A DNA stretch of 64,000 nucleotides from Edwardsiella tarda ATCC 15947 = NBRC 105688 (GCF_003113495.2 NZ_CP084506.1:2418001-2482000); one strand, 5' to 3'; counted from the first letter of the stretch, positions 40,901 through 53,000 are shown. The notes: generated by a model from the sequence alone, not told the origin. A program made the numbers and translations.

Positions 40901-41619
40901 GCCCGGCGGCGCTGTGCGTCACCGAGGACGACCCCGATCTGAGCCAACGCTGCGCCGATCTGGCCCAACGCCTCCGCCAACTTGGCCGCACGCTGGGTGA
41001 GCGACAGCAACAACTGCACAGCGATGAACAACGGCGCCTCAGCCTACAAGGCTGGCTCGACGAGATCGGCCAACGGGAGCGGGCGTATCAAGAGTGGGGC
41101 TATCTGAATCAGTTGATCGGCTCCAGCAGCGGTGACAAGTTCCGCAAGTTCGCCCAAGGACTGACGCTGGATCACCTGGTCTATCTCGCCAACCGGCAAC
41201 TGATGCGCCTGCATGGACGCTATCAACTGCGGCGGCGCGAAGGCGACACCCTGGAGCTGGAGGTCGTCGATACCTGGCAGGCGGATGCGCGGCGCGACAC
41301 GCGCACCCTCTCCGGGGGGGAGAGTTTCCTGGTCAGCCTGGCGTTGGCATTGGCGCTATCGGATCTGGTCAGCCACAAGACCCGCATCGACTCGCTGTTC
41401 CTCGACGAGGGCTTCGGTACGCTCGATGCCGAGACGCTGGATACCGCGCTGGACGCCCTCGATACCCTGAACGCCAGCGGTAAGACCATCGGCGTGATCA
41501 GCCATATCGACGCGATGAAGGAGCGTATCCCGTTACAGATCCGGGTGAAGAAGATCAATGGGCTGGGTTTCAGCCGCCTAGACAGTCGCTACCGGGTGGC
41601 GGGCGACGCCGCCGACTAA
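37918..41619 (+). CDS. sbcC: SbcC, SMC/Rad50-like ATPase of the SbcCD complex
   Basis: ATPase that holds DNA and feeds it to SbcD. Start ATG 37918 ([19 protein letters not shown]). Walker [13 protein letters not shown] (about residues 40-51), a very long coiled coil rich in Gln, Ala, Leu and Arg, the zinc hook CPLC at 601-604, the return coil, then the ABC signature [17 protein letters not shown] and Walker [12 protein letters not shown]. 1233 residues, clearly longer than E. coli SbcC (1048 from memory). The excess is in the coiled coil, which is full of CAG/CAA-coded glutamine runs. No frameshift; catalytic ends intact. Confidence 0.95.
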   Translation: MRILSLRFKNINSLRGEWKIDFSAPPFCDSGLFAITGATGAGKTTLLDAICLALYHQTPRLDTISASQNELMTRGTAESLAEVEFEVKGVGYRAFWSQRRANQRPDGKLQAPRAELARLDDGTILCDKINDKLKRVAELTGLDFGRFTKSMMLSQGQFAAFLNADAGKRAELLEELTGTEIYGQLSSAVFEHFKQAKLELETLRERVAGVALLSEEQRAALQGELQQGQQQEQQLGAQLAQAQQQQAWLRRQQEHRQALSQAEALAAQEQQHWLSIQPQLTRLAQAEPALRLHPHYQGWTQAEQDLRQAVEHQQQLADQLAALHRQQAPLQQALQQALDEQQCFRQRRDATQTLINQQVVPLDHALGKLEEAERQRAQQCQESLEQQQRLHQQQQQLAAQRQALQHEYDALQRQRAATSTHAQWSERLARWQVWFEQRATLSAEAQRYADLLARQAAEASEIQRQHAAQQQALHTQQQAEQQLRQAHQALEAELQAWQRRYPPARLASERAALQRGDDARQQLIALQPLAQQEIAQIATLTSRLEALQQEQQQLAQQLAEKRRHYGEKRQHLLDLERQIALQQRLITLEAERAHLVDGEPCPLCGATEHPLASDAPRPSLDESQQRRDRLSQEVERLGQEGSALSERDRQISAQHSQLSAERQQLKQRLTQHRARWQQHCTEIAVTLPLDEATALADYLQQCSAQARELDQRQHQGETLEQRLRQAHDGLTQASLNVAQAQHALGLLAQQQQALTRQQQESTQQRRTLAQQLETLQRQISADLDECDLEVPTAQQSEAWLAERRAERQRWQQGEAREQQLQQQRLTCDEQWRQRQQQLDELQQRHQVLLREHQALVAQHASQQAQRQTLLDGQSVAQVQAELQRQEHAWEQRVSEAQHASLRWQQQHERLNGELAAAQHHHHTLTQRLATLQQQWQTALAASPFDDEAAFLAARLSQEESQRLGALRDDGQRRCQQSAALLAAARQAWQDGEATRPAALCVTEDDPDLSQRCADLAQRLRQLGRTLGERQQQLHSDEQRRLSLQGWLDEIGQRERAYQEWGYLNQLIGSSSGDKFRKFAQGLTLDHLVYLANRQLMRLHGRYQLRRREGDTLELEVVDTWQADARRDTRTLSGGESFLVSLALALALSDLVSHKTRIDSLFLDEGFGTLDAETLDTALDALDTLNASGKTIGVISHIDAMKERIPLQIRVKKINGLGFSRLDSRYRVAGDAAD

Positions 41620-41645
41620 GGCCGGGGGCCGCTGGCGCGTTCACT

Positions 41646-41671
41646 GCGTGGGGGCCTCAGAGCCCCCACGC
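41646..41671. terminator. Strong hairpin between convergent sbcC and DUF1294 gene
   Basis: GCGTGGGGGC (41646-41655), loop CTCAGA, GCCCCCACGC (41662-41671): a 10-bp perfect GC stem located 26 bases after the sbcC stop and 1 base from the opposing stop codon. No T-run on either strand. Confidence 0.5.
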
Positions 41672-41672
41672 C

Positions 41673-42020
41673 CTACAACAACCAACGCCCATACAGGCCA
41701 TACCACAACGCCAGCAACAACAGGAGATTGGCCACCACCGACAGCATGAAGGCGTTCCGGAATGCCGCCTTGCGCGTCTTATGACGAAACAGCCACTGGC
41801 CGAGCAATCCGCCGGGCCAGCCCCCCACGACGCCGAGTCCCAGCAGGGTACGCTCGGGGATCCGCCGCCACTGCCGCTGCGCCGCCAGTTTGTCGCCGCC
41901 ATACAGCGAGAAGGTCAACAGATTCACCAGCGCCAAACCATACCAGGCGGGGTGAGCGGTCAGTAGGCAGATCCCTAACAGCAACGCCAGCGCGCCGCAA
42001 CAGAGCAGTGTTGGTTTCAT
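41673..42020 (-). CDS. DUF1294 small membrane protein
   Basis: 115 residues with about four hydrophobic segments. The motif YGGDKLAAQRQWRRIPERTLLGLGVVGG and the following GGLLGQWLFRHKTRKAAF region are characteristic of DUF1294 proteins (quoted in part by position: residues about 40-90). The loop between helices two and three is basic. Function unknown. Start ATG 42020; no strong ribosome site. Stands alone between convergent sbcC and, across a short gap, sbmC in the same direction. Confidence 0.8.
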   Translation of the reverse strand: MKPTLLCCGALALLLGICLLTAHPAWYGLALVNLLTFSLYGGDKLAAQRQWRRIPERTLLGLGVVGGWPGGLLGQWLFRHKTRKAAFRNAFMLSVVANLLLLLALWYGLYGRWLL

Positions 42021-42129
42021 TCAGTTGCAATAAATTGTGATAAATTTCACTTATATTCGCGCGTCTCGGCGCAAAGTACAATTGGCGCGCCGTCGACGCC
42101 CCCCTCCGCTCGGCGAAATCCGCACATAT

Positions 42130-42600
42130 TCACCCTTTTACCACCGGTACGCCCAACTCCAACTGCCACTCGCCAGTGAGGCGGCCATCGTTAAGGTAAC
42201 GCTCGAAGCAGGGCCCCCCGCTCGGGCGATAGCCACTGGCAGGCAGTTGCTCGGCGAACAACGCCATCCAGGGGGTGGCGAAGTCATGTTGAGTGACCTG
42301 TACCGCGGCCAACGCATACTGGCCCGCTGCCAGCGTCAAGCGGCGGACCCCGGCGTCGTCGGCATCGGCGGGCAACGGCACATCCGGCGCTGCCGCCAGG
42401 GCGACATCCACCCGCAACGCCTCGGGCGCCACCTGCTGGGGATTATCGTAATAGATAGCCATCCACTCCCCAGACAGATGGTGACGCTCCGCCCAGGCCA
42501 TTAAACGCGTAAACCCCTCGGACAGGGTGTGCTCCAACGGCCCGACTAAACGCAAGGCGAACAGCGGCCGCGCCGCCAACATCTCGATCTGTAATGTCAT
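42130..42600 (-). CDS. sbmC: SbmC (GyrI), DNA gyrase inhibitor family protein
   Basis: 156-residue GyrI-like protein. E. coli SbmC binds gyrase, protects from microcin B17 and quinolones, and is SOS-induced. Start ATG 42600 (MTLQIEMLAARPLFALRLVG) with AGGAG upstream. Conserved positions include VGPLEHTLSEGFTRLMAWAE, EWMAIYYDNP and GGPCFERYLNDG. Similarity to E. coli SbmC is clear but moderate, so small-molecule binding of the general GyrI-like type remains possible. I did not find a clear LexA box upstream. Confidence 0.82.
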   Translation of the reverse strand: MTLQIEMLAARPLFALRLVGPLEHTLSEGFTRLMAWAERHHLSGEWMAIYYDNPQQVAPEALRVDVALAAAPDVPLPADADDAGVRRLTLAAGQYALAAVQVTQHDFATPWMALFAEQLPASGYRPSGGPCFERYLNDGRLTGEWQLELGVPVVKG

Positions 42601-42666
42601 ATCCGCTTCTCCTGTGTTAGGCGCCACCGAGCGACGCCACATGACTCCCACGAACAGGCCGACGGC

Positions 42667-43572
42667 TCAGAGCGGCCATAGCCAGGCCGCACCGCGAACG
42701 CCACTGGCATCGCCATGCTGTGCCTGGCGGATCGGGGTACGGCACTCACCGCCGAAAACCCAGGGGGTGATCAGATCGGGCAGGGTCTGATAGAGGCGCG
42801 TCACATTGCTCATGCCGCCCCCCAGCACGATCACATCGGGGTCGAGAATATTGATGATTTGCGCCAACGCCCGAGCCAGACGCCGCTCGTAACGGACGAT
42901 GGTCGCCTGGGCCAACGCCTCACCCGCCGCGACACGCGCCATGATCTGCGCGCCATCGAGCGCCTCCCCGCCCAAACGCCGGTAATCGGCGCAGAAGGCG
43001 CTACCGGAGGCGAAGGTCTCGATGCAGCCCGCTTTCCCGCAATAGCACGGGGTGGCGGCGGCGATGGCGCGCTCCTCGTCATCCAGCCACGGTAGCGGAT
43101 TGTGACCCCACTCGCCGGCGATGCCATTCCCGCCCGCATGCACCCGGCCCTCTAGGGCGATGCCGGCACCACAACCGGTGCCGATAATCACCGCGAAGAC
43201 CACCCGAGCGCCAGCCGCCGCGCCATCCGTCGCCTCGGAGACCGCCAGACAGTTGGCGTCGTTAGCCAGACGAACCTCTCGCCCCAGACGGCGCGCGAGA
43301 TCGGCATCCAAGCGTGACCCATTCAACCAGGTCGAGTTGGCGTTCTTCACCCGGCCGCTGAAGGGTGAGAGCGTACCGGGAATACCGACGCCGACCGTAC
43401 CCTGTTGACCGCACTGCTGCTCGGCCTCCTCCACCAGCGACGCGATCGCCGCCAGCGTGGCAGCATAATCGTCGCGAGGCGTCGCCACGCGCCGCCGGAA
43501 CAGGGTCTCTCCCTGCTCGCTCAGGGCCTGTGCCTCAATCTTCGTCCCACCTAAATCAATGCCGATCCGCAT
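42667..43572 (-). CDS. mak: Mak, fructokinase of the ROK family
   Basis: Phosphorylates fructose (and mannose, glucose weakly) with ATP. ATG 43572 ([20 protein letters not shown]) follows a GAGGAG site; twelve codons upstream are unconserved. 301 residues (E. coli 302). ROK features: DLGGTK phosphate loop, [21 protein letters not shown] with catalytic Asp, [15 protein letters not shown], and the zinc site [15 protein letters not shown]. In E. coli mak is also next to rdgC and near sbcCD. Divergent from rdgC. Confidence 0.93.
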   Translation of the reverse strand: MRIGIDLGGTKIEAQALSEQGETLFRRRVATPRDDYAATLAAIASLVEEAEQQCGQQGTVGVGIPGTLSPFSGRVKNANSTWLNGSRLDADLARRLGREVRLANDANCLAVSEATDGAAAGARVVFAVIIGTGCGAGIALEGRVHAGGNGIAGEWGHNPLPWLDDEERAIAAATPCYCGKAGCIETFASGSAFCADYRRLGGEALDGAQIMARVAAGEALAQATIVRYERRLARALAQIINILDPDVIVLGGGMSNVTRLYQTLPDLITPWVFGGECRTPIRQAQHGDASGVRGAAWLWPL

Positions 43573-43694
43573 CCGTCGCTCCTCATTTACCGCGTCTCTC
43601 TCCGTCATAGTAGCGGAGTTTTCCCGTGAAGAAACGGGGAGAATTCGCTATCATCACGCCTGCTATTATCTCCCTAAATTCTGGAAAAATGCCC

Positions 43695-44606
43695 ATGCTA
43701 TGGTTTAAGAACCTGTTGATTTACCGTCTGAACCGTGAAACCCCGCTGGTCGCGCAGGAGATGGAGTCCCAACTCAGCGCCATGGCATTTACTCCCTGTG
43801 GCAGCCAGGATATGTCTCGCACCGGCTGGGTTCCCCCACTCGGTGGCGACAGCGATGCCCTGACCCACTGCGCCAACGGTCAGATCCTGCTGTGCGCCCG
43901 TAAAGAAGAGAAGATCCTGCCGGCCCCCGTCCTCAAGCAGGCGCTGCAAGCCAAGATCGAGCGCCTGGAGGCGGAGCAACACCGTAAGCTGAAGAAGACC
44001 GAAAAGGATGCGCTTAAGGATGAGGTGTTGCACAGCCTGTTGCCGCGCGCCTTTAGCCGCTTCAATCAGACCTGGTTGTGGATCGATACGCTCAATCAGC
44101 GCATCATGCTGGACGCCGCCAGCGCCAAGCGGGCGGAAGACGTGCTGGCGCTGCTGCGTAAGAGCCTCGGCTCCCTGCCGGTCGTGCCCTTGACGCTGGA
44201 GGATCCCATCGAGCTGACCCTGACGGAGTGGGTACGCAGCGGGAATACCCCGGCGGGCTTTAGCTTACAAGATGAGGCCGAGTTAAAGGCCATCCTGGAA
44301 GAGGGGGGCGTGATCCGCTGTAAACAGCAGGAGCTGGTCAGCGACGAGATCGCCGTCCACATCGAAGCCGGTAAGCTAGTGACCAAGCTGGCGCTGGACT
44401 GGCGCGAACGTGTCCAGTTGGTGCTGGCCGACGACGGCGCCCTCAAACGCCTCAAGTTCGCCGATACCCTGCGCGATCAGAATGAGGATATCGATCGGGA
44501 CGATCATGCCGCCCGCTTCGATGCCGACTTCACCCTGATGAGCGGCGAACTGGCGATACTGATCGACGAGCTGATCACCGCGCTGGGCGGTGAGGCGCAA
44601 GGCTAA
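43695..44606 (+). CDS. rdgC: RdgC, ring-shaped DNA-binding recombination modulator
   Basis: Nucleoid-associated protein that forms a ring dimer on DNA and limits RecA filament formation. ATG 43695 ([20 protein letters not shown]) gives 303 residues, as in E. coli. Conserved: [57 protein letters not shown] and [20 protein letters not shown]. Upstream residues in the open frame are not conserved. Confidence 0.96.
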   Translation: MLWFKNLLIYRLNRETPLVAQEMESQLSAMAFTPCGSQDMSRTGWVPPLGGDSDALTHCANGQILLCARKEEKILPAPVLKQALQAKIERLEAEQHRKLKKTEKDALKDEVLHSLLPRAFSRFNQTWLWIDTLNQRIMLDAASAKRAEDVLALLRKSLGSLPVVPLTLEDPIELTLTEWVRSGNTPAGFSLQDEAELKAILEEGGVIRCKQQELVSDEIAVHIEAGKLVTKLALDWRERVQLVLADDGALKRLKFADTLRDQNEDIDRDDHAARFDADFTLMSGELAILIDELITALGGEAQG

Positions 44607-44625
44607 CACAGAGAGGAGCGCGCCG

Positions 44626-45099
44626 ATGGCCGCACATGGGCAGATCTTTCACGCCGTCTATCTGATCCTAGAGCGTCAGGGGCGCTTCCTGTTGGCGCGC
44701 CGTGCCAACACCGGCTTCGCCGATGGCTGCTGGTCACTGCCGGCCGGGCATGTCGAGGCGGGCGAGTCCGCCAGTCAGGCGCTGGTGCGCGAGGCGCAGG
44801 AAGAGATCGGCCTGACGCCGCAGGTGGCGGCGCTACGGCATGTCTATACCTTGCACCGGCGCAGCCCCGATCGCACTTATGTCGATCAATGGTTCTATCT
44901 GGCCGATGACGCCGCCGTGGTGGAGAATACTGAACCGCACAAATGCAGCGCGCTCGCCTGGTATGCGCCCGATGCGCTACCGGAAACGACCCTGCCCTAT
45001 GTGCGTAAGGTATTGGCGGAGTTTCGCCACTGCCATTATGGCGAGATGGGATTTGCCGACGAGACGCTAGGCGGCGCCACGCGCCGCCCTCGCGCCTGA
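44626..45099 (+). CDS. Nudix hydrolase
   Basis: 157-residue Nudix protein. The Nudix box is GHVEAGESASQALVREAQEE followed by IG, matching GX5EX7REUXEEXGU. The neighbouring AVYLILERQGRFLLARRANT and CWSLPAG are also typical. Start ATG 44626 with GAGAGGAG upstream; it follows rdgC by 19 bases and may share its transcript. Substrate unknown; overall resemblance is to NTP pyrophosphohydrolase-like members. Its stop is only two bases from the stop of ppnP on the other strand. Confidence 0.88.
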   Translation: MAAHGQIFHAVYLILERQGRFLLARRANTGFADGCWSLPAGHVEAGESASQALVREAQEEIGLTPQVAALRHVYTLHRRSPDRTYVDQWFYLADDAAVVENTEPHKCSALAWYAPDALPETTLPYVRKVLAEFRHCHYGEMGFADETLGGATRRPRA

Positions 45100-45101
45100 C
45101 G

Positions 45102-45392
45102 TTAACGACTCAGATACTTACACAGGTAGGCGCTAGGCTCCGCCACCTGTAGGTTGAACTCGCTGTGTCCCGGAATGAAGAAGGTCTCCCCGGGCGTAAA
45201 AACCTGCCAATCGGGTGCGCCGGGGATCAATACCCGCAACGCCCCGGTCACCACCGTCATCTCTTCAGGCCTGTCCGTCGAGAAGGTATACTCCCCCTTC
45301 TCCATGACCCCCACGCTGGCACGGCCGATTGTGCCGCTATCATAGCCGATCGACTTCACTTTCCCTGCAAAATACTCATTCACATTCAGCAT
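45102..45392 (-). CDS. ppnP: PpnP (YaiE), pyrimidine/purine nucleoside phosphorylase
   Basis: 96-residue cupin-fold enzyme that phosphorolyses several nucleosides to base and ribose-1-phosphate. Matches E. coli PpnP (94 residues) along its length: [28 protein letters not shown]-like segment, [18 protein letters not shown] and the [19 protein letters not shown] end. Start ATG 45392. Convergent with the Nudix gene, with no room for an intergenic terminator. Confidence 0.94.
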   Translation of the reverse strand: MLNVNEYFAGKVKSIGYDSGTIGRASVGVMEKGEYTFSTDRPEEMTVVTGALRVLIPGAPDWQVFTPGETFFIPGHSEFNLQVAEPSAYLCKYLSR

Positions 45393-45587
45393 AGTGTGGC
45401 CTCTTTCCCGCTAGTGGTTTTCTCATCTTGGGCAAAAAAAGCCTGGCTGTCACCCTGTTCCGTTCAAGGTGCGATCGCCGACACGCGGCGACGCGGCGAA
45501 CGCTGAAAAAAACGCCACTTTCACGCCCTGACATCCCTGCTCGCCTATCCGGCTGGCGTTCGCAGCGCGACGGCGCACGATTTTCAT

Positions 45588-45605
45588 ATTTCCTCCATTT
45601 TGCCG
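45588..45605 (+). promoter_or_regulatory. Possible weak BaeR box upstream of mdtA
   Basis: Within the 331-base gene-free stretch 45393-45723, ATTTCCTCCATTTTGCCG carries the exact CTCCAT core of the E. coli BaeR box with about 11 of 18 matches overall. mdtABC is a known BaeR target. Weak on its own. I see no other recognisable element in this stretch. Confidence 0.3.
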
Positions 45606-45723
45606 CCGGATGAAACGGCTACAATAGGCGCCAGGCCGTCGCGCGTATCGCCCGAGCGATTCGTGCCCCGTGATTGATTAATGGATGCCGCCCGTCGGCT
45701 GGAAGCAGGAGAGTTTCCCTACT

Positions 45724-46956
45724 ATGAATGTCATGTCCGCCCTGACCTCCCGACGCGCCCGGCGTATCGGGTTCAGCCTGCTCCTGATCGCCCTGTTCCT
45801 CTTTGCCTGGCGGCAGCTCGCACAGCCGAATACCCCCGCCAGTAGCAGCACCAGTCAGCCCGGCGCAAAACGCGCCAATACCGGGTCGCGCGGCAACGGA
45901 CAACCGCTGCCGGTACAGGCGGCCAGCGTGCGTAGCGCCACGATCGACAGTTACCTCGATGGACTGGGTACCGTCGTCGCCTCCAATACCGTTACCGTAC
46001 GCAGCCGCGTCGATGGCCAACTGATGAAGCTGCATTTCACCGAGGGGCAGCAGGTACAGGCCGGCGATCTGCTGGCGGAGATCGATCCCCGTCCCTTCCA
46101 GATCCAACTGCAACAGGCCCAGGGTGCCCTGGCGCGTGATCAGGCGTTGCTGGATAACGCCCGGCGCGATCTGGCGCGTTATCAACGCCTGGCCAAAGAT
46201 AATCTGGTGTCGCGCCAAGAGTTGGACACGCAGGCCTCGCTGGTCGCTCAGGCCCAGGCTAGCCTGGTCAGTGATCGGGCTAACGTCGCCAACGCCGAAC
46301 TCCAGCTCGACTACAGCCGCATCCGCGCGCCGAGCGCCGGGCGCGCCGGGCTACGCCAGGTCGACGAGGGCAACTACATCAGCAGCGCGGACAGCAACGG
46401 ACTGGTGGTGCTCACCCAGACTCATCCTATCGATGTGCTGTTCACCCTGCCAGAGGGCGAGATCCCTCGCCTACAACAGGCCCAGCAACAGCCGGGGGCG
46501 CTCTTGGCCGAGGCGTGGGATCGCGGCAACCGCCAGCGGCTGGCGACGGGGCGTCTGCTTAGTCTGGATAACCAGATCGATACCAGCACCGGCACCCTGA
46601 AGATCAAGGCGCGCTTCGACAATCAAGACGATCGCCTCTTTCCCAACCAATTCGTCAATCTGCGCCTCCAGATCGCCCGCCAGCAACCGGCGTTGCTGGT
46701 CCCCGCCGCCGCGGTGCAGACCGGGCGCGAGGGGCGCTTCGTCTGGCTCGTGGATGCACAGCAGCGCGTTCACCAACGTCCGATTCGCGTCGGAGAGCGC
46801 GACGGCGATGCGCTGGTGGTGTTACAGGGGCTGCAACCCGGCGAGCGGGTGGTCACCGACGGTATCGATCGGCTGACGGAGAATGCCCGCGTTGAGATCA
46901 TCGCCGCCCGTCGCACAGGCGCGACGGACGACAGCCAGGATGCCACACGCCCATGA
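45724..46956 (+). CDS. mdtA: MdtA, membrane fusion protein of the MdtABC efflux pump
   Basis: Periplasmic adaptor linking MdtBC to TolC. ATG 45724 ([20 protein letters not shown]) precedes a single N-terminal membrane anchor; an AGGAG lies 12 bases upstream. Typical adaptor parts follow: the lipoyl half-motif with [20 protein letters not shown], a coiled-coil hairpin (residues about 130-190), the second lipoyl half [20 protein letters not shown], and a beta-barrel domain. 410 residues (E. coli 415). Overlaps mdtB by ATGA. Confidence 0.95.
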   Translation: MNVMSALTSRRARRIGFSLLLIALFLFAWRQLAQPNTPASSSTSQPGAKRANTGSRGNGQPLPVQAASVRSATIDSYLDGLGTVVASNTVTVRSRVDGQLMKLHFTEGQQVQAGDLLAEIDPRPFQIQLQQAQGALARDQALLDNARRDLARYQRLAKDNLVSRQELDTQASLVAQAQASLVSDRANVANAELQLDYSRIRAPSAGRAGLRQVDEGNYISSADSNGLVVLTQTHPIDVLFTLPEGEIPRLQQAQQQPGALLAEAWDRGNRQRLATGRLLSLDNQIDTSTGTLKIKARFDNQDDRLFPNQFVNLRLQIARQQPALLVPAAAVQTGREGRFVWLVDAQQRVHQRPIRVGERDGDALVVLQGLQPGERVVTDGIDRLTENARVEIIAARRTGATDDSQDATRP

Positions 46957-49900
46957 GTCGACATGCCACACCCGCACTCCCGCCCGGCGGCGGCCCATCA
47001 CGCCCGTTTATCTTGCGCCCGGTCGCCACCACCCTGCTGATGATCGCCATCCTGCTGGCTGGCCTGGTCGCTTACCGCGCACTGCCGGTGTCGGCGCTGC
47101 CGCAGGTCGACTACCCGACCATCCAGGTCGTCACCCTCTACCCCGGCGCCAGCCCCGACGTCACTGCCTCGGCCATCACCGCACCGCTCGAGCGCCAGTT
47201 CGGTCAGATGTCCGGCCTGCAACAGATGTCCTCGCAAAGCAGCGGCGGCGCCTCGGTGATCACCCTACAATTCCGCCTCTCGCTGGCGTTGGATGTGGCT
47301 GAACAGGAGGTACAGGCGGCGATCAACGCCGCTACCAATCTCCTGCCGAACGATCTGCCTTATCCGCCGATCTACAGCAAGGTGAACCCGGCGGATCCAC
47401 CGATCCTGACACTGGCGGTCACCTCCGATGCCCTTAGCCTGCCGCAGGTAGAAGATCTGGTCGAAACACGCCTGTCGCAGAAGATCGCCCAGGTTGGCGG
47501 CGTCGGCCTGGTCACCCTGGCGGGGGGACAGCGCCCCGCGGTACGCGTGCGGCTCAACAGCGCCGCGGCCGCCGCCTATGGCCTGAGCAGCGAGGCGATC
47601 CGTAGCGCCATCGCCAGCGCTAACGTCAATTCGCCGAAGGGAAGTCTGGACGGCCCGACACGCGCCATCACCCTCAATGCCAACGACCAGCTGCGTTCAC
47701 CGCAGGAGTATCAGGCGCTGATCGTCGCCTACCGCAACGGAGCGCCGGTCTATCTGCGCGATATCGCCACCGTTGAGCAAGGGGCGGAGAACAGCCAATT
47801 GGCGGCATGGTCCGATAACCATCCGGCGATAATCCTCAACGTGCAACGCCAGCCCGGTGCCAACGTCATCGCCACCGCCGACGCGGTGCTGGCGCTGCTG
47901 CCCCAGTTACGTACCGCGCTCCCCGCCGCCGTCACACTCTCGGTATTGAACGACCGTACCCAGACGATCCGCGCCTCGGTCAGCGACGTCCGTCATGAGC
48001 TACTCCTGGCCATCGCCTTGGTGGTGATGGTGATCTACCTGTTCCTGCGCAATCTGCCCGCCACGCTGATCCCCGGCGTGGCGGTCCCGCTGTCGCTGGT
48101 CGGCACCTTCGCCGTCATGTATTTCTTGGGATTCTCCATCAATAACCTGACGCTGATGGCGTTAACCATCGCCACCGGCTTCGTGGTGGATGACGCCATC
48201 GTGGTGATCGAAAACATCGAGCGCCATCTGGAGAATGGCGAGCCGCCGCTAACCGCTGCCCTGAAGGGGGCCGGCGAGATCGGCTTCACCATCATCTCGT
48301 TGACCTTCTCACTGATCGCCGTGCTGATCCCACTGCTGTTTATGGGCGACATCATCGGCCGTCTGTTCCGCGAATTCGCCGTCACGCTGGCGGTGGCGAT
48401 CCTGATCTCGGCGCTGGTCTCGCTGACCCTGACGCCGATGATGTGCGCCCGGCTGCTGAGTCAGGCGCGTCTACGCCGCCAAAACCGCTTCTCACTGGCC
48501 TGTGAGCGCCAGTTTCAGCGGCTGATCATCGCCTATGGCCGAGCCCTGAGCGTGGCCCTGCATCATTCGCGCCTCACCCTAGCGATCGCCGGGCTTACCC
48601 TGGTGCTGACGGTATTGCTCTATCTGTGGATCCCCAAAGGCTTCTTCCCATTGCAGGACAACGGCCTGATCCAGGGGACGGTATACGCGCCCCAATCCAT
48701 CTCGTTTAGCGCCATGGCCGAGCGCCAACGCCAGCTAAGCGAGGCGTTGCGCCGCGATCCCGACGTGGCCAGCGTCAGCGCCTTTGTCGGCGTCGATGGG
48801 GTCAACCCGACGCTAAACAGCGGACGAATACAGATCGTCTTGAAGCCGCTGGCCGCGCGAGACGATCGCATCGACCGCATCATCCCGCGTCTCCAGGCAC
48901 TGGCGTCCCACGTCGAGGGCATCAGCCTCTACCTCCAACCGGTGCAGGACATGACCATCGATACCCTGCCGGGGCGCGCCCGCTACCCCTTCACCCTGCA
49001 GGCCGTATCGCTCGATGAGTTGCAGACCTGGGTGCCGCGCCTTCAGGCCCGCCTCGCCCAGTCACCGCTGTTACGCGACGTGAACAGCGACTGGCAGGAT
49101 CGCGGGCTGGTCGCCTTCGTCAACGTCAATCGTGACAGCGCCAGTCGTCTCGGGATCAGCATGCAGGACGTGGATAACGTGCTGTATAACGCCTTCGGCC
49201 AGCGCTTGATCTCCACCATCTATACCCAGTCCAACCAGTATCGGGTGGTACTGGAGCAGGATAACGCCGACGCCCATGGTCTGGCCACCCTGCAGCGTAT
49301 CTACCTGACGGCGGCCGATGGACGGGCGATCCCGCTGGCCAGCCTCGCCAGCATCGAACAGCGTCATGGCTTACTGGCGATCAACCATCTCGATCAGTTT
49401 CCGTCGGCCACCCTCTCCTTCAACGTCCCCGAGGGCTATACCCTGGAGCAGGCCATCGCCGAGATCGACGCGGCGCGTCAGGCCATCGGCATGCCAGCCG
49501 ACATCACCCTGCACTTTCAGGGGGCTGCGCTCGCCTTTCAGAGCGCGTTAAGCAGCACGCTGTGGCTGATCCTGGCGGCCATCGTGGCGATGTATATCGT
49601 ACTGGGTATTCTGTATGAGAGTTTTATCCACCCGATCACCATTCTCTCCACCCTGCCGTCGGCCGGGGTCGGCGCCCTGTTGGCGTTACAGCTCTACGGG
49701 CAGGAGTTGGACGTCATCGCCATCATCGGCATCATCTTGCTGATCGGCATCGTCAAGAAGAACGCCATCATGATGATCGACTTCGCCCTGGCGGCGGAGC
49801 GCCAGCAAGGCATGACGCCGCGCGACGCCATCTATCAGGCCTGCTTGCTGCGTTTCCGCCCGATCCTGATGACGACCCTGGCGGCGTTGCTCGGTGCCTT

Positions 49901-50084
49901 GCCGCTGATGTTTAGCCAGGGCGTCGGGGCGGAACTGCGCCAGCCGCTAGGGATCGGCATGGTCGGCGGGCTGATCGTCAGCCAAGTGCTGACCCTCTTT
50001 ACCACTCCGGTGATCTATCTGGCCTTCGACCGTCTGGCACGCCATCCGCGCCGCACCGCCCCCCGCCCGGAGACGGCAGAATGA
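46953..50084 (+). CDS. mdtB: MdtB, RND subunit of the MdtABC efflux pump
   Basis: Inner-membrane RND protein that forms a heterotrimer with MdtC (two MdtB to one MdtC in E. coli) and exports bile salts, novobiocin and other drugs. 1043 residues (E. coli 1040). First helix region [20 protein letters not shown]; helix-4 proton relay [19 protein letters not shown]; second-half [24 protein letters not shown] segment and [18 protein letters not shown]. More similar to MdtB than MdtC at the N-terminus and in gene order. ATGA overlaps join it to mdtA and mdtC. Confidence 0.95.
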   Translation: MSRHATPALPPGGGPSRPFILRPVATTLLMIAILLAGLVAYRALPVSALPQVDYPTIQVVTLYPGASPDVTASAITAPLERQFGQMSGLQQMSSQSSGGASVITLQFRLSLALDVAEQEVQAAINAATNLLPNDLPYPPIYSKVNPADPPILTLAVTSDALSLPQVEDLVETRLSQKIAQVGGVGLVTLAGGQRPAVRVRLNSAAAAAYGLSSEAIRSAIASANVNSPKGSLDGPTRAITLNANDQLRSPQEYQALIVAYRNGAPVYLRDIATVEQGAENSQLAAWSDNHPAIILNVQRQPGANVIATADAVLALLPQLRTALPAAVTLSVLNDRTQTIRASVSDVRHELLLAIALVVMVIYLFLRNLPATLIPGVAVPLSLVGTFAVMYFLGFSINNLTLMALTIATGFVVDDAIVVIENIERHLENGEPPLTAALKGAGEIGFTIISLTFSLIAVLIPLLFMGDIIGRLFREFAVTLAVAILISALVSLTLTPMMCARLLSQARLRRQNRFSLACERQFQRLIIAYGRALSVALHHSRLTLAIAGLTLVLTVLLYLWIPKGFFPLQDNGLIQGTVYAPQSISFSAMAERQRQLSEALRRDPDVASVSAFVGVDGVNPTLNSGRIQIVLKPLAARDDRIDRIIPRLQALASHVEGISLYLQPVQDMTIDTLPGRARYPFTLQAVSLDELQTWVPRLQARLAQSPLLRDVNSDWQDRGLVAFVNVNRDSASRLGISMQDVDNVLYNAFGQRLISTIYTQSNQYRVVLEQDNADAHGLATLQRIYLTAADGRAIPLASLASIEQRHGLLAINHLDQFPSATLSFNVPEGYTLEQAIAEIDAARQAIGMPADITLHFQGAALAFQSALSSTLWLILAAIVAMYIVLGILYESFIHPITILSTLPSAGVGALLALQLYGQELDVIAIIGIILLIGIVKKNAIMMIDFALAAERQQGMTPRDAIYQACLLRFRPILMTTLAALLGALPLMFSQGVGAELRQPLGIGMVGGLIVSQVLTLFTTPVIYLAFDRLARHPRRTAPRPETAE

Positions 50085-53000
50085 GAGGCTTCGCCCTGTT
50101 CATCGATCGCCCGGTCGCCACCACGTTGTTGGCGCTGGCGATCACCTTAGCCGGGGTGCTCGGCCTACGTCTGTTGCCGGTGGCGCCGCTGCCGCAGGTC
50201 GACTTCCCGGTGATCATGGTCTCCGCCTCGCTGCCGGGCGCCTCGCCCGAAACCATGGCGGCCTCGGTCGCCACACCGTTGGAGCGTGCGTTGGGACGTA
50301 TCGCCGGCATCAACGAGATGACCTCCAGCAGCAGCCTAGGCAACACCCGTATCATCTTGCAATTCGATCTCGATCGCGACATCGATGGGGCGGCGCGCGA
50401 TGTACAAGGGGCGCTTAACGCCGCGCAAAGCCTACTGCCCTCGGGGATGCCCTCGCGCCCACGCTACCGCAAGGCCAATCCCTCCGACGCCCCCATCGCC
50501 ATCCTGACGCTCACCTCGACGCGTTATAATCAGGGGGAGTTGTACGATCTGGCCTCAACGCGTCTGGCTCAGAAGATCGCCCAGATCGACGGGATCGGCG
50601 ATGTCACGGTGGGGGGGAGCTCGCTGCCGGCGGTGCGCATCGACCTTGATCCCGATGCCCTGTTCAACCAAGGCGTCTCGCTGGATGCGGTGCGTCAAGC
50701 CATCGCGTCGGCCAACGTGCGTCGTCCTCAGGGAGCCGTCGCCGACGCGCAGCAACGCTGGCAGTTACAAGCCAACGATGCCCTGATGCAGGCGCAGGCG
50801 TATCGACCGTTAATCATTCATTACCGCGACGGCGCGGCGGTGCGCCTGCAAGATGTCGCCCAGGTGAGTGACGACGTCGAGGACGTACGCAATGCCGGGA
50901 TGAGCAACGGCGAACCGGCGATCCTGATCATGATCCGGCGCAGCGCCGACGCCAACATCATCGAGACGGTGGATCGGCTACGCCAGAGTCTACCGGCGTT
51001 ACGCGCCATGCTGCCCGCCGCGGTCAACCTCGACATCGCCCAGGAGCGCACCCCGACCATCCGCGCCTCGCTGCGCGAGGTCGAGCAGTCCCTCGCCATC
51101 GCCGTCGGCCTGGTGATCCTGGTGGTCTTCCTGTTTCTACGCTCGACACGCGCCACCCTGATCCCGGCGGTGACGGTACCGATCTCGCTGATCGGCACCT
51201 GTGCCGCCATCTACCTGTGTAGCTTCAGCCTGAATAACCTCTCCTTGATGGCGTTAACCATCGCTACCGGCTTCGTGGTGGATGACGCCATCGTGGTGCT
51301 GGAGAACATCGCCCGTCACATCGAGAACGGCCTGCGCCCACGCCAGGCGGCGCTGGTGGGGGTCCGCGAGGTGGGGTTCACCGTCTTTGCCATCAGCCTG
51401 TCGCTGGTGGCGGTCTTCATCCCCCTGCTGTTCATGGGAGGGGTCCCCGGACGCCTATTCCACGAGTTCGCCGTCACCCTCTCCGTCGCCATCGCCCTGT
51501 CACTCCTGATCGCGCTGACCCTGACGCCGATGATGTGCGCCCGTCTGCTGCGCGCCACAACGACACACTCGACGCGACCGGCAGGCGTCCTAGGCCGGCT
51601 ACTGGCGCGCCTGCGTCAAGGCTATGCCAGCTCCCTGAACTGGACGCTGGATCACGCGCGTTGGGTGCTCTTGCTGTTACTGGCGGTGATCGGACTCAAC
51701 ATCGGGCTCTACATCGCCATCCCCAAGGCCTTCTTTCCGCAGCAGGATACCGGGCGCCTGATGGGCTTCATCCAGGCCGATCAGAGCATTTCGTTCCAGG
51801 CGATGCGCGGCAAGCTGCAAGATTTTATGCGTATCGTTCGCGCCGATCCCGCGGTGGAGAACGTCACCGGCTTCACCGGGGGAGCCCGCACCAACAGTGG
51901 CCTGATGTTTATCGCCCTCAAGCCCCTGAGCGAACGCGCAGACGACGCCCAGCAGGTGATCGCCCGCCTACGCAGCCAGTTGGCGCAGGAACCGGGGGCT
52001 AATCTGTTCCTGATGGCGGTGCAAGACATTCGCGCCGGAGGACGCCAGGGCAACGCCAGCTACCAATACACCCTGTTGTCAGACGATCTCGCCGTGCTGC
52101 GCCAGTGGGAGCCAACGATCCGTGAGGCGTTCGCCGAGCTGCCGCAACTGGCCGACGTCAGCACCGATCAGCAGGATAAGGGGAGTGAGATGCTGCTGAC
52201 CTACGATCGCCAGGCCATGGCGCGTCTGGGGATCAGCGTCCAGCAGGTCAATACCCTGCTGAACAACGCCTTCGGCCAACGCCAGATCTCCACCCTCTAT
52301 CAACCCCTCAACCAGTATCATGTGGTGATGGAGGTCGACGCCCGCTATGCCCAAGATGAGCGCGCCCTCAGCAAGATGTTCGTCATCAATCAGGCCGGGC
52401 AGCCGATCCCGCTGGCCGAGTTCGCCCGCTGGCAGCCCGCCGATGCGCCGCTGGCCGTCAATCACCAGGGGCTGAGTGCGGCGACAACCATCTCCTTCAA
52501 CCTGCCGCCGGGGGTGACGCTCGCCGAGGCGAGTCGCGCCATCGAGCGCGCCATGACGGCGCTGGGTACGCCGCCCTCGCTGCGTGGCAGCTTCGCCGGT
52601 ACCGCCCTGCTGTTCCAGCAGGCACAGAGCAGCCAACTGTGGCTGATCCTGGCCGCCATCGCCACGGTGTATATCGTGTTGGGGATACTGTATGAAAGCT
52701 ATATTCACCCGTTGACCATCCTGTCGACCCTGCCGTCGGCCGGAGTCGGCGCGCTGCTGGCGCTGATGCTGTTCCAGGCCCCCTTCAGCCTGATCGCGCT
52801 GATCGGCATCCTGCTGCTGATCGGCCTGGTGAAGAAGAATGCTATCCTGTTGGTCGACTTCGCCCTGACGGCGCAACGCGAGCAGGGATTGAGTGAGCGC
52901 GCCGCCATCCATCAGGCCTGCCTGCTGCGCTTCCGCCCCATCATGATGACCACACTGGCCGCCCTGTTCGGCGCGCTGCCGCTGGCCTTTAGCTATGGCG

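Noticed and set aside
52079..52912. 277-residue open frame antisense to mdtC
   Set aside because: Shadow inside a certain gene; composition rich in Gln, Arg and Asp with no motif.
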